Below, one piece after another: positions 41,419 to 49,199 of a DNA stretch of 64,000 nucleotides. The position numbers and the translations under genes are program-made. The notes under the pieces were generated by a model. That model ran no database searches. It worked only from the letters and a program-made list of their open reading frames with translations, and was not told where the DNA came from. Each line of letters opens with the position of its first letter. Positions within the stretch are counted from its first letter, which is position 1. Source of the stretch: UBA5239 sp040391785 (GTDB lineage Bacteria; Verrucomicrobiota; Lentisphaeria; Victivallales; Victivallaceae); assembly GCA_040391785.1 (NCBI GenBank), contig JBEBXH010000018.1:1-64000 (forward strand), given 5' to 3'.

Positions 41419-43716
41419 ATGTCGATCCTGATTTTAATAATTGTCTTCATACCGCTGGCCGGAATTCTGGCGGCGGCGTTTTATTCACGCAGATACGTGC
41501 GCGACGTGGCCGATTATCTGGCCTCCGGGCGCGTGGCCGGACGTTATGTGATCAGCGTGGGCGACCTCACGGCCGGGCTCTCGGTGATCACGCTGGTGGC
41601 GCTGTGCGAACAGAATTACCAGTGCGGCATGGCGATGGGATTCTGGAACACGCTGACGATGCCGCTGGCGATGTTCATGTCGCTGACCGGTTACTGTGTG
41701 TACCGTTTCCGGCAGACGCGGTGCCTCTCGGCCGGACAGTTTTTCGAGCTGCGCTACAGCCGCTCGTTCCGCATTGTGGCCTCGATCATCCGCACGCTGG
41801 CGGAGATGGTGACGAACGCGATCGGGCCGGCGGTGGCGGTGCGCTTTTTCATTTATTTCCTCGGCATTCCGCACAAAATACCGCTTTTCGGGCTGCAGAT
41901 TCCGACGTACGGGGTGCTGGTGGCGATCTTGCTGATTCTGGCGCTGGCGATCATCTGGCCGGCGGGGCGGATTTCGCTGCTGATTACCGACTCGATTCAG
42001 GGAATCATCAGTTACCCGGTATTCGTGATTTTCACCGTATTCGTGCTGACGCAGATTTCATGGTTCCAGGATGTGGCGCCGGTAATGCTGGACCGTGCCC
42101 CCGGCGAGAGCTTCCTGAACCCGATGGATATCAAGGACCTGCGTGATTTCAACATTTTCGCGCTGATCGTGACCATGACCGCCTCGGTGCTGAACCGCGC
42201 CGCCTGGATCGGCAACGACACCACCAGCTCCGGCCGCACTCCGCACGAACAGAAAATGGCCAGCATTCTCGGCACGTGGCGCAACGGTTTCGCCCAGACC
42301 ATGATGATCCTGATCGGTATTTTCGTCATCACCTTCATGCTCGGCAACCGCTTCGCCGGAGACGCCCATGAAGTACGCTTGAACCTGACCGACAAAGTCG
42401 CCGGCGAAGTGGTTGCCGGCGAAAATGTCCGCGCCCGAATCAACGCCAATGTCGCTGAACTGGCCGTGCCCGCCCATATCATCGGAGTGGATCCGCCGTA
42501 TTCGCGCACCAGCAGCCCCGACACCGTGTTCCTGGATGCCACCTACGCCGCGATTCAGGCCGAAAAAGTCGAAAACGGCAACGCCATGTTTCAGGAATTC
42601 CGTTCGCTTTATTATCAGATGATCATGCCCGTGATGCTGAAAAAAGTGTTCCCGCCCGTCCTGATCGGCCTGTTTGCGCTGCTGATGATCATGCTGCTTC
42701 TCTCCACCGACGACACCCGCATTTTCAATGCCTCCAGCACCATCGTCCAGGATATCATCATGCCGTTCAAAAAGAAGCCCCTGACGGTGAAACAGCATAT
42801 CCGCTACCTGAAAATCTGCTCGCTGGGGGTGACGCTGTTCTTCTTTGTGGTGTCGCTGTTTTTCGCGCAGCTGGATTATATCAATATGTTTGTGATCATC
42901 ATGTGCGCGGTGTGGCTGGGGTCGGCGGGGCCGATTCTGGTGGGCGGACTTTATACGAAGTTCGGGACGACCTGCGGGGCGTGGTGCGCGCTGATTTTCG
43001 GCTCGGGGCTGTCGATCCTGGGGCTGATCTGCCAGCGCAATTGGGCCTCGCTGATTTATCCGTGGCTGGACCAGTGCGGCTATGTGAATTCGCTCAGCCT
43101 TTTTCTGGAAACGGTATCGTCACCGTTCAATCCGTACATCATCTGGACGATGGACCCGATCAAATTTCCGATCAACTCCATGGAAATTTACTTCATGTCG
43201 ATGGTGCTGGGGGTGGCGGCGTATATCATCGGCTCGCTGATTACCTATCGCGAGCCTTTTAACCTCGACCGCATGCTGCACCGCGGCATCTACAGCGACG
43301 AAGGCGAAGCGCCGAAAAAGGAATCCTGGACCCCCCGCGCCATTTTCCGCAAACTGATCGGCATCACCGACGAATATACCACCGGCGACAAAGTCATCGC
43401 GTGGAGCGTATTCTGCTGGTCGCTGGTTTACAGTTTCGGCATCATGTTCTGCGGCGTGATCATCTGGAACGCGGTCAGCCCGTGGCCGGCGGAGCGCTGG
43501 GGCGTCTATTTTTTCATCACCACCATCGTGGCGGCGCTGACCGTCGGCACGGTGTCGACGATCTGGTTCCTGATCGGCGGCATCATCGACATCAAAGCGC
43601 TTTTCCGTGACCTCGAAGCGCGGGTAGCCAACCCGTTGGACAACGGCCGCGTCGAGGGCCACGTATCGCTGGCCGACAAAGCACACTTTGAAGAAATCGA
43701 ACACAAAGACCAATAA
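41419..43716 (+). CDS. Sodium:solute symporter family protein
   Basis: 765 aa, larger than the usual 500-600. Multiple transmembrane helices of the SSS (SGLT/PutP) fold are visible from MSILILIIVFIPLAGILAAA on; the core includes VADYLASGRVAGRYVISVGD and RTLAEMVTNAIGPAVAVRFF. A hydrophilic insert lies at about residues 314-400 (DAHEVRLNLTDKVAGEVVAG ...), and the C-terminus carries extra helices and a charged tail. It probably imports the sugar or oligosaccharide released by the secreted enzyme of the same operon with Na+. AAGGA precedes the ATG. Confidence 0.88.
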   Translation: MSILILIIVFIPLAGILAAAFYSRRYVRDVADYLASGRVAGRYVISVGDLTAGLSVITLVALCEQNYQCGMAMGFWNTLTMPLAMFMSLTGYCVYRFRQTRCLSAGQFFELRYSRSFRIVASIIRTLAEMVTNAIGPAVAVRFFIYFLGIPHKIPLFGLQIPTYGVLVAILLILALAIIWPAGRISLLITDSIQGIISYPVFVIFTVFVLTQISWFQDVAPVMLDRAPGESFLNPMDIKDLRDFNIFALIVTMTASVLNRAAWIGNDTTSSGRTPHEQKMASILGTWRNGFAQTMMILIGIFVITFMLGNRFAGDAHEVRLNLTDKVAGEVVAGENVRARINANVAELAVPAHIIGVDPPYSRTSSPDTVFLDATYAAIQAEKVENGNAMFQEFRSLYYQMIMPVMLKKVFPPVLIGLFALLMIMLLLSTDDTRIFNASSTIVQDIIMPFKKKPLTVKQHIRYLKICSLGVTLFFFVVSLFFAQLDYINMFVIIMCAVWLGSAGPILVGGLYTKFGTTCGAWCALIFGSGLSILGLICQRNWASLIYPWLDQCGYVNSLSLFLETVSSPFNPYIIWTMDPIKFPINSMEIYFMSMVLGVAAYIIGSLITYREPFNLDRMLHRGIYSDEGEAPKKESWTPRAIFRKLIGITDEYTTGDKVIAWSVFCWSLVYSFGIMFCGVIIWNAVSPWPAERWGVYFFITTIVAALTVGTVSTIWFLIGGIIDIKALFRDLEARVANPLDNGRVEGHVSLADKAHFEEIEHKDQ

Positions 43717-43730
43717 AGGAGAATACGCAA

Positions 43731-44453
43731 ATGGAACAGAGAAAGCAATTTACCCTCATTGAACTCCTCGTCGTGATCGCGATCATCGCCATCCTCGCCG
43801 CCATGCTGCTGCCCGCCTTGAACAAAGCCCGCCAGAAGGCCCAGGCCACCAAATGCCTGAGCAATCAGAAACAGTGCAGCATGGCGCAGCGCCTGTACAT
43901 GGACGATTTCGATGAGAACCTGTATTGCCGCGAAACGCAAGGCGGGTCCGACTACAATCCGCCGTGGGGCAAGATGATGTCTGAACGAGGCTATATTACC
44001 GGCATCAAGGTTCTGCACTGTGCCAATTTCACCCTTACTCCGGCATTCAACCCCAACGATTGGTTCCAATCGTATGCGGGAGTGATGGTCGGCTCGGGTA
44101 GTTCTTCGGTGGATTTCAAGCAAAAAGCAAGAACTTCGATCAAGCCCTCGGAATTGTTCATGGGCGGCGACGGCGCCAGAATTTCCGCCACCGCATCGCT
44201 GCCGGATTACCGGATGAGTACCGGAACTTACGTTTCCGGACGTTCCGTACCGGTTTTCTGGCATAGCGGTACCGCCAATATGTGGATGTACGACGGCCAC
44301 GCCGAGCCGATCCGCTTCCACGATATCCGCGGCTGGAGCAATTCCAAAAACAGCAAAATAAAATACCACAATTCGTCCTACGCCGGTTATTATTACACCT
44401 TTTCCGGGGCGATTCTCGATAATGATTTCGCCACCAATGTCACTTTATTATAA
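43731..44453 (+). CDS. Pseudopilin, H-X9-DG type
   Basis: 240 aa. Short leader MEQRKQ, then FTLIELLVVIAIIAIL; -1 residue is Gln instead of Gly. C-terminal HSGTANMWMYDG is an exact H-X9-DG motif. AAAGGAG precedes the ATG. It lies between the symporter gene (14-nt gap) and a secreted GH39-like gene (15-nt gap), the same order relative to an exported enzyme as the other three pseudopilins of the window. Confidence 0.9.
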   Translation: MEQRKQFTLIELLVVIAIIAILAAMLLPALNKARQKAQATKCLSNQKQCSMAQRLYMDDFDENLYCRETQGGSDYNPPWGKMMSERGYITGIKVLHCANFTLTPAFNPNDWFQSYAGVMVGSGSSSVDFKQKARTSIKPSELFMGGDGARISATASLPDYRMSTGTYVSGRSVPVFWHSGTANMWMYDGHAEPIRFHDIRGWSNSKNSKIKYHNSSYAGYYYTFSGAILDNDFATNVTLL

Positions 44454-44468
44454 CGAAAGGAAAACAGC

Positions 44469-47045
44469 ATGAAATATCTGATCGCACTTTTTTGCCTGAT
44501 GGCGCTGGCCGTGAACGGCGCGGAAATCGTCAAACTCGATTATCCCGCGCAAGTCCGCGCCGGTGAGGAACTCAAACTGGTCATTCACACCAAAGGCGCT
44601 CCCGGCGAAACCGTGGTTTATGAGTTCAACGGCGAAACGCGTACCGCGCCGCCCGACATGATTTATTATCCGGCCGCCGACTACAAAACACAGTATTCCA
44701 AAGTCGACGGCGGCGCAATCACCAGCGCCAGCAAATACCACACGCTCTGCACCATGCCGTTTCCGCAGGACCAGAACAAATACACCGTGTGGGTCCGCTA
44801 CAGCGACGGCCCTGTGTGCCTGCGCCGCTCCGAAAAAGAACTCAAGTGGTCCTGGAAGGCCCCGGCAAAGATGGAATGGGTCAACCTCGGCAGTTATGAC
44901 GCCGCTACCGTGGGCCCGGCCCTGTCGGTGATGGGCTCGCCGAAAGAACCCTTCGCCAGGGTCGAGGCCGTGATGCTGACTACAGCGGATGCCAAGGCGT
45001 TCACGCCCGGCGCTTACCCCCCGAATATTTTCAGCTGGAAGCCCGGCCAGTCCGCCATCGGCAAACATGAACTGAAAATCAAGGTAAACAGCGCCGAACA
45101 GACCATCAAATTCGAAGTCACCGGCGCAGCGGGAACCGCCGGAAAACAATTCACCATCCCCGCGGACCGCCAGCTCCCGCTCGAACCGGCGAAATTGAAT
45201 ACCGATCCCGCAAATTACCCGCTGTTTAACTTTTTCAATGACAGTTACCGCAAGCAATTGGCTGCTAATCCGTTCAGGCTGAAATTCAATGACAAATTCA
45301 TGCTGCCGCTGAAATCCAACGAGTACCAGAAACTCGCCGACACCGTCGAATTCGATATCGGCAAGAAGGTCGCCGGCCTCGCCTTTCTGCTTACCGAATA
45401 CTGGCAGGGCGAAGTGAATCAGGAAATGGCGCATTTCGTGGTCAAATATGAGGACGGTACCAGTGTGAGAATTTCGCTTCGCGAGGAGGTTGAAGTCTGC
45501 GGCAGTTTGCGCAACCGCAACCCGCAGGGCGCGATCTTCGCCGGGATCGTCAACTCCGAATCCATCGAATACCACCTGACGATCCTGCCGTGGGTGAATC
45601 CGTCGCCGGAAAAGACGATCAAATCGCTGGTGTTCTCGAATGTCCGCACGGTTTTTTCCGAGGCGGAAAACAAGATCATTCCGTTGAATGTAAGTGAAGT
45701 TTCGTCGCAAATCCTCCTGAGCCTGGTCGGCCTGACCGACAAAGCCGATGTGGCCGCGCTGGCCGCCGCCATGAAACGCGGTTCCGGGCAGAACACGGCT
45801 ACCGCCGATATCACCATCGATTACGGCCGCGCCGGCGGCAAAATCCATCCCGCTGTGTTCAGTACCAACGAAACCGGCGTCATGACGGCCAACGATGTGG
45901 ATTTCGACCACTACCTGAAGCAGATGAAAGAGATCAACTGCAAGAATTTCCGTTTTCACTCCGGCTGGAACCTTGAAATGGTCTATCCGAATAAACTGGA
46001 CAAACCCAACTATGAGCCGCTGGTGAAAACCATCCGCAAACTGTACGCGACCAACCCTGAATGGCAGGTCATGATCTGCTTCAACTCCATACCCAAATAC
46101 CTCGATCCGAAAACCGCCGAGGGGCGCAAGCTTTTCGCCACGCTCTGCGCCGACCTGCTCCGCGAGCTGAATATCAAGCGCAAGCTGAACGTCAAATACT
46201 GGGAAATTTACAACGAAGTCTATTTCAAGAAAATCGATGAGGACCGGGCGCTGTGGCACATGTACAACGAAGCCGCGGAAGCCATGCGCCAAGTCGATCC
46301 CTCCATCAAAATCGGCGGTTATGCGCCGTGCTGGCCGGTGCTCGGCAATATCCGGGACTTTTACCGGCATTGCCACAAAAATACCGATTTCATCAGTTAC
46401 CACAAATACCTGACCGGTTCCGCGGCGACCGCCACGGACTATATCATGAAGCAGACCAATTCCTTCGCCGAAGACGCCCGCAAAATCCGCCAGATCGCCG
46501 CGGAAATCACCCCCGGCAAACCCATTGAACTGGCGCTGACTGAATACAACATCAACTTCAACTGGCAACCTCATGATCCGCGTCAGGCCACCTACGTCGG
46601 CGCCGCCTGGCTGGCCTCGGTGCTGAACCACCTGATCCGGGCTGATGTGGAAATCGCGCAGACATGGCATTCGCGCAGCGGCGGCACCTTCGGGCTGATC
46701 TCCCGCGAGGGCGAAATCCGGCCGATGGGCAAGCTGCTGGCTGTTTGCAACAACTACATCAGCGGCGATTACGTCTGGACACAGAGCTCAAACGCCGATA
46801 TCGAATGCCTCGGCTTCCGCAACGATAAAAATGCCGGGTTCCTGCTGGTCAATAAATCCGATAAAACGACCCCGGTGACGATCTCGGTGCTGAATCCGCC
46901 CACGTTCAAGGAAAATTTCATCGTTCCGGCCGGACAGGCCTTCGCGATCACCGAAGCCGGATTCAACGTTTCGCAAAGCGCGTTTCCGCAGGAATTGAAG
47001 CTGGCCCCCTACGAAACGCTGGTCATCGTCAATCCGTTGAATTGA
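44469..47045 (+). CDS. Secreted GH39/GH51-like clan GH-A hydrolase
   Basis: 858 aa. Signal peptide (MKYLIALFCLMALAVNGAE), N-terminal beta domains (about 20-440) and a C-terminal TIM barrel (about 454-780) followed by a short beta domain. The acid/base is Glu near 581 in KYWEIYNEVYF (N-E pair after strand 4) and the nucleophile Glu near 690 in ELALTEYNINF, as in clan GH-A families GH39, GH51 and GH79. Possible activities are beta-xylosidase or alpha-L-arabinofuranosidase; the AraR-like regulator at the head of the operon fits a pentose substrate. Its 3' end touches the convergent phosphoesterase gene. Confidence 0.82.
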   Translation: MKYLIALFCLMALAVNGAEIVKLDYPAQVRAGEELKLVIHTKGAPGETVVYEFNGETRTAPPDMIYYPAADYKTQYSKVDGGAITSASKYHTLCTMPFPQDQNKYTVWVRYSDGPVCLRRSEKELKWSWKAPAKMEWVNLGSYDAATVGPALSVMGSPKEPFARVEAVMLTTADAKAFTPGAYPPNIFSWKPGQSAIGKHELKIKVNSAEQTIKFEVTGAAGTAGKQFTIPADRQLPLEPAKLNTDPANYPLFNFFNDSYRKQLAANPFRLKFNDKFMLPLKSNEYQKLADTVEFDIGKKVAGLAFLLTEYWQGEVNQEMAHFVVKYEDGTSVRISLREEVEVCGSLRNRNPQGAIFAGIVNSESIEYHLTILPWVNPSPEKTIKSLVFSNVRTVFSEAENKIIPLNVSEVSSQILLSLVGLTDKADVAALAAAMKRGSGQNTATADITIDYGRAGGKIHPAVFSTNETGVMTANDVDFDHYLKQMKEINCKNFRFHSGWNLEMVYPNKLDKPNYEPLVKTIRKLYATNPEWQVMICFNSIPKYLDPKTAEGRKLFATLCADLLRELNIKRKLNVKYWEIYNEVYFKKIDEDRALWHMYNEAAEAMRQVDPSIKIGGYAPCWPVLGNIRDFYRHCHKNTDFISYHKYLTGSAATATDYIMKQTNSFAEDARKIRQIAAEITPGKPIELALTEYNINFNWQPHDPRQATYVGAAWLASVLNHLIRADVEIAQTWHSRSGGTFGLISREGEIRPMGKLLAVCNNYISGDYVWTQSSNADIECLGFRNDKNAGFLLVNKSDKTTPVTISVLNPPTFKENFIVPAGQAFAITEAGFNVSQSAFPQELKLAPYETLVIVNPLN

Positions 47046-47046
47046 G

Positions 47047-47784
47047 TCAGCCGCGGAAGATGCGTTCGGGGTTGATTTTGGGCATGCCGGGGCGCTTGAA
47101 TTTGGCGCGGAGCGCGTTCACGTCGTACTCGGCGCGCACGGGGAGGATCGAGCTTTTCACCGTGTCGTAAATCGCGGCCGAGGCGCGCCAGTCCATGTCG
47201 CGCGGCTGCCCCACCGAACCGGCGCTGATCAGGTATTTGCCGGTCTTTTTCGGCAGCGTGCGGCGGTGCAGCATTTCCATTTTGATCACGCCGTTGACCG
47301 CGCTGAAAATCAGCGGAATATGCACGTGCCCGCAGAAAGCCAGGTGCGATTCCTGCAGGTAAAAGTGAAATTGCGCGGTTTTCTGGTCCAGGATGTACGG
47401 CCAATATTCGCCGGAGACGCACTCCAGCGACGCGTGAACCAGCTGGATACCCTCGATTTCGGCCTGCAGCGGCAGGCGGTCGAGCCACTTGAGGCGCTCG
47501 TGGTCGAGGTGCGACTGCGTCCACAGGACCATGATCCGGGCGTAATCCTGCATGTTCCACTCGAGCTTGTTCGCCACGTCGGCGGCGAAAGCGTCGTGGT
47601 TGCCCTTTAACGACAGCACGTCGTGCTCGATCAGGAAATCGATGCAGGGCGCGGGGTCCGGCCCGTACCCGACAATATCGCCCAGGCAAACCAGCTTGTC
47701 AAAACCGCGTTTGCTCAGTTCCCGATAGATCGCCTGCAGTGCTTCGTAATTGCTGTGGATATCGCTGATGATGCCGATCCGCAC
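47047..47784 (-). CDS. Metallophosphoesterase (YfcE/MJ0936-like)
   Basis: 245 aa. The five metal-ligand blocks of the calcineurin-like superfamily are all visible: IGIISDIHSNYEAL, CLGDIVGYGPDP, LKGNHDAF, AFCGHVHIP and the preceding QLVHAS His. These cytoplasmic enzymes hydrolyse phosphodiesters or dinucleotide polyphosphates; the substrate cannot be predicted. No operon partners. The C-terminal 60 residues are an added region with RDMDWRASAAIYDTVKSSI. Confidence 0.9.
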   Translation of the reverse strand: MRIGIISDIHSNYEALQAIYRELSKRGFDKLVCLGDIVGYGPDPAPCIDFLIEHDVLSLKGNHDAFAADVANKLEWNMQDYARIMVLWTQSHLDHERLKWLDRLPLQAEIEGIQLVHASLECVSGEYWPYILDQKTAQFHFYLQESHLAFCGHVHIPLIFSAVNGVIKMEMLHRRTLPKKTGKYLISAGSVGQPRDMDWRASAAIYDTVKSSILPVRAEYDVNALRAKFKRPGMPKINPERIFRG

Positions 47785-47822
47785 TCGTTATGGTTCCTTT
47801 CTGACTAAAATTATTCATATTA

Positions 47823-47851
47823 ATTATAACGCTGAGATGCGTGTTTTGCAA
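47823..47851 (-). promoter_or_regulatory. Promoter of the phosphoesterase gene
   Basis: Minus strand: -35 TTGCAA (47851-47846), 17-nt spacer, -10 TATAAT (47828-47823), 38 nt upstream of the start. Confidence 0.7.
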
Positions 47852-47874
47852 CAATCGCGCCGGAAATTTCACGG

Positions 47875-47892
47875 ACATTATGTCCATAATGT
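47875..47892. promoter_or_regulatory. Perfect palindrome, possible operator
   Basis: ACATTAT-GTCC-ATAATGT, 7-bp arms without mismatch, 22 nt upstream of the -35 box at 47915 and 23 nt behind the divergent -35 at 47851, so it could serve either promoter. The regulator is unknown. Confidence 0.5.
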
Positions 47893-47914
47893 TTACGCTC
47901 CGGGCTCTCAATGC

Positions 47915-47943
47915 TTGCATTTGCCGTTTTTTTATGATATAAT
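47915..47943 (+). promoter_or_regulatory. Promoter of the 412-aa secreted protein gene
   Basis: -35 TTGCAT (47915-47920), 17-nt spacer, -10 TATAAT (47938-47943), 17 nt upstream of the ATG. Confidence 0.75.
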
Positions 47944-47960
47944 GGCTTCAAGGTGAAGAT

Positions 47961-49199
47961 ATGGAAAATTTTTTGATCCGCAGAATCCGGGTTTTGCTTT
48001 TGATGCTATTTCTGCTCGGTTTGACTACGGCCGGGGCAGTGGAACAGACTACTTTTGACGTGATTCAGGGGGCCAAGCGCTGGGACCGGGTAAATAAACT
48101 CTGGGAACTGGCCGTGGGCAACCCCCAGCCGCTTTTTCCGGACGACAATATCCTGATCCGCGAATTCGACGAGCTGAAGATCGGCAGCAAGGAAACGCGC
48201 CTTCTCCAGCTCCCTTACTGGCCGCGCACCGACGCCGAATTCACCTGCGTGGTGGAAATCGAGGCCAAGGGCAGCGGCATGCTGACCATGACCCACCGCA
48301 ACCAGCGCAATTCGATCGTCGACCAGTGGGACGAGAATTTCAAGGGGTCCGGGCTGGTGGTTTTCAACTGCATCTGGCCTTATGTGGTCATGGATGAAAA
48401 GGAGAAATACGAGTCCAGGTTTAGCCTCTCGTCATCCCGTCCCGTCGAGGTGAAAAAACTTTACATTTACCAGACCATGCGGCAGATTTTCCGACTGGAT
48501 TCGCAGAATCCCTTCCGGGGGATCATGTTCAACCGTCCCGCCCCTGCGAACAGTGAAATACTGGACAGTATTTCCATGACCAGGCTGAGCGAGCAGACCG
48601 TGCCGCTGATCACCAGCAGCGGCGGCGGGCTCGGTTACGGACTGCCGATGCCGGTTTTTGCGCAGAACGGCTGCGGGGTCATGTGGCGGATGTTCGGCGA
48701 TGTTTCAATCATCGTCAATGCCAATGCCGAAGCGAGCGAGGGCAAACTTCACCGCCGTTCGTTTGAAGTCGGGCGCAAGGGCGAGTGGAAACAGGGATTT
48801 TTCGCCATGGAAACCGCCTGGCTGAACCGCCTGGATGCGGACGGCTACTGGGTCGGCTCCATGGGCGAAAAACAGAACCTCCTGGCCTCGATCCGCGGCG
48901 GCAGCGGCGGCGATTCACTGCTCGATTATGTGGTATTCATCCCCCAGAACCGCATCAATTTGCCGAAGGGACACAAATACAAAAACATGCAGTTCCGTTT
49001 CCAGGGGACCAACGGACTGTTCCAGCGCGCATCGTTTGAAGTGCCGCCGGAAAGTGAGGCCGTGGCGATGGTCAACCGCAACCCCGGTATCCAGATCCTG
49101 TGGCTGATCAAGAACGAATGGCAGCTGGGCAACGTGCTCCGCGTTTACCTTGATTCCTCGCTGGTCGTCCGCGAGAACTCCATCGTTTTCATCGAATAA
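47961..49199 (+). CDS. Secreted protein of unknown function
   Basis: 412 aa. Signal peptide (IRRIRVLLLMLFLLGLTTAG), then an almost entirely beta-rich protein with many aromatic residues (LLQLPYWPRTDAEFTCVVEI, GLGYGLPMPVFAQNGCGVMW, LDADGYWVGSMGEKQNLLAS). It may be a carbohydrate-binding or beta-sandwich lyase-like fold, but no catalytic motif or family is recognised. It has its own promoter and palindrome. Its 3' end overlaps the convergent GH106-like gene by 11 bp. Confidence 0.7.
   Translation: MENFLIRRIRVLLLMLFLLGLTTAGAVEQTTFDVIQGAKRWDRVNKLWELAVGNPQPLFPDDNILIREFDELKIGSKETRLLQLPYWPRTDAEFTCVVEIEAKGSGMLTMTHRNQRNSIVDQWDENFKGSGLVVFNCIWPYVVMDEKEKYESRFSLSSSRPVEVKKLYIYQTMRQIFRLDSQNPFRGIMFNRPAPANSEILDSISMTRLSEQTVPLITSSGGGLGYGLPMPVFAQNGCGVMWRMFGDVSIIVNANAEASEGKLHRRSFEVGRKGEWKQGFFAMETAWLNRLDADGYWVGSMGEKQNLLASIRGGSGGDSLLDYVVFIPQNRINLPKGHKYKNMQFRFQGTNGLFQRASFEVPPESEAVAMVNRNPGIQILWLIKNEWQLGNVLRVYLDSSLVVRENSIVFIE

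Noticed and set aside
44448..46670. 740-codon minus-strand frame
   Set aside because: Fully antisense to the GH39-like gene, which has a signal peptide, ribosome site and catalytic motifs; the minus frame has no recognisable domain.
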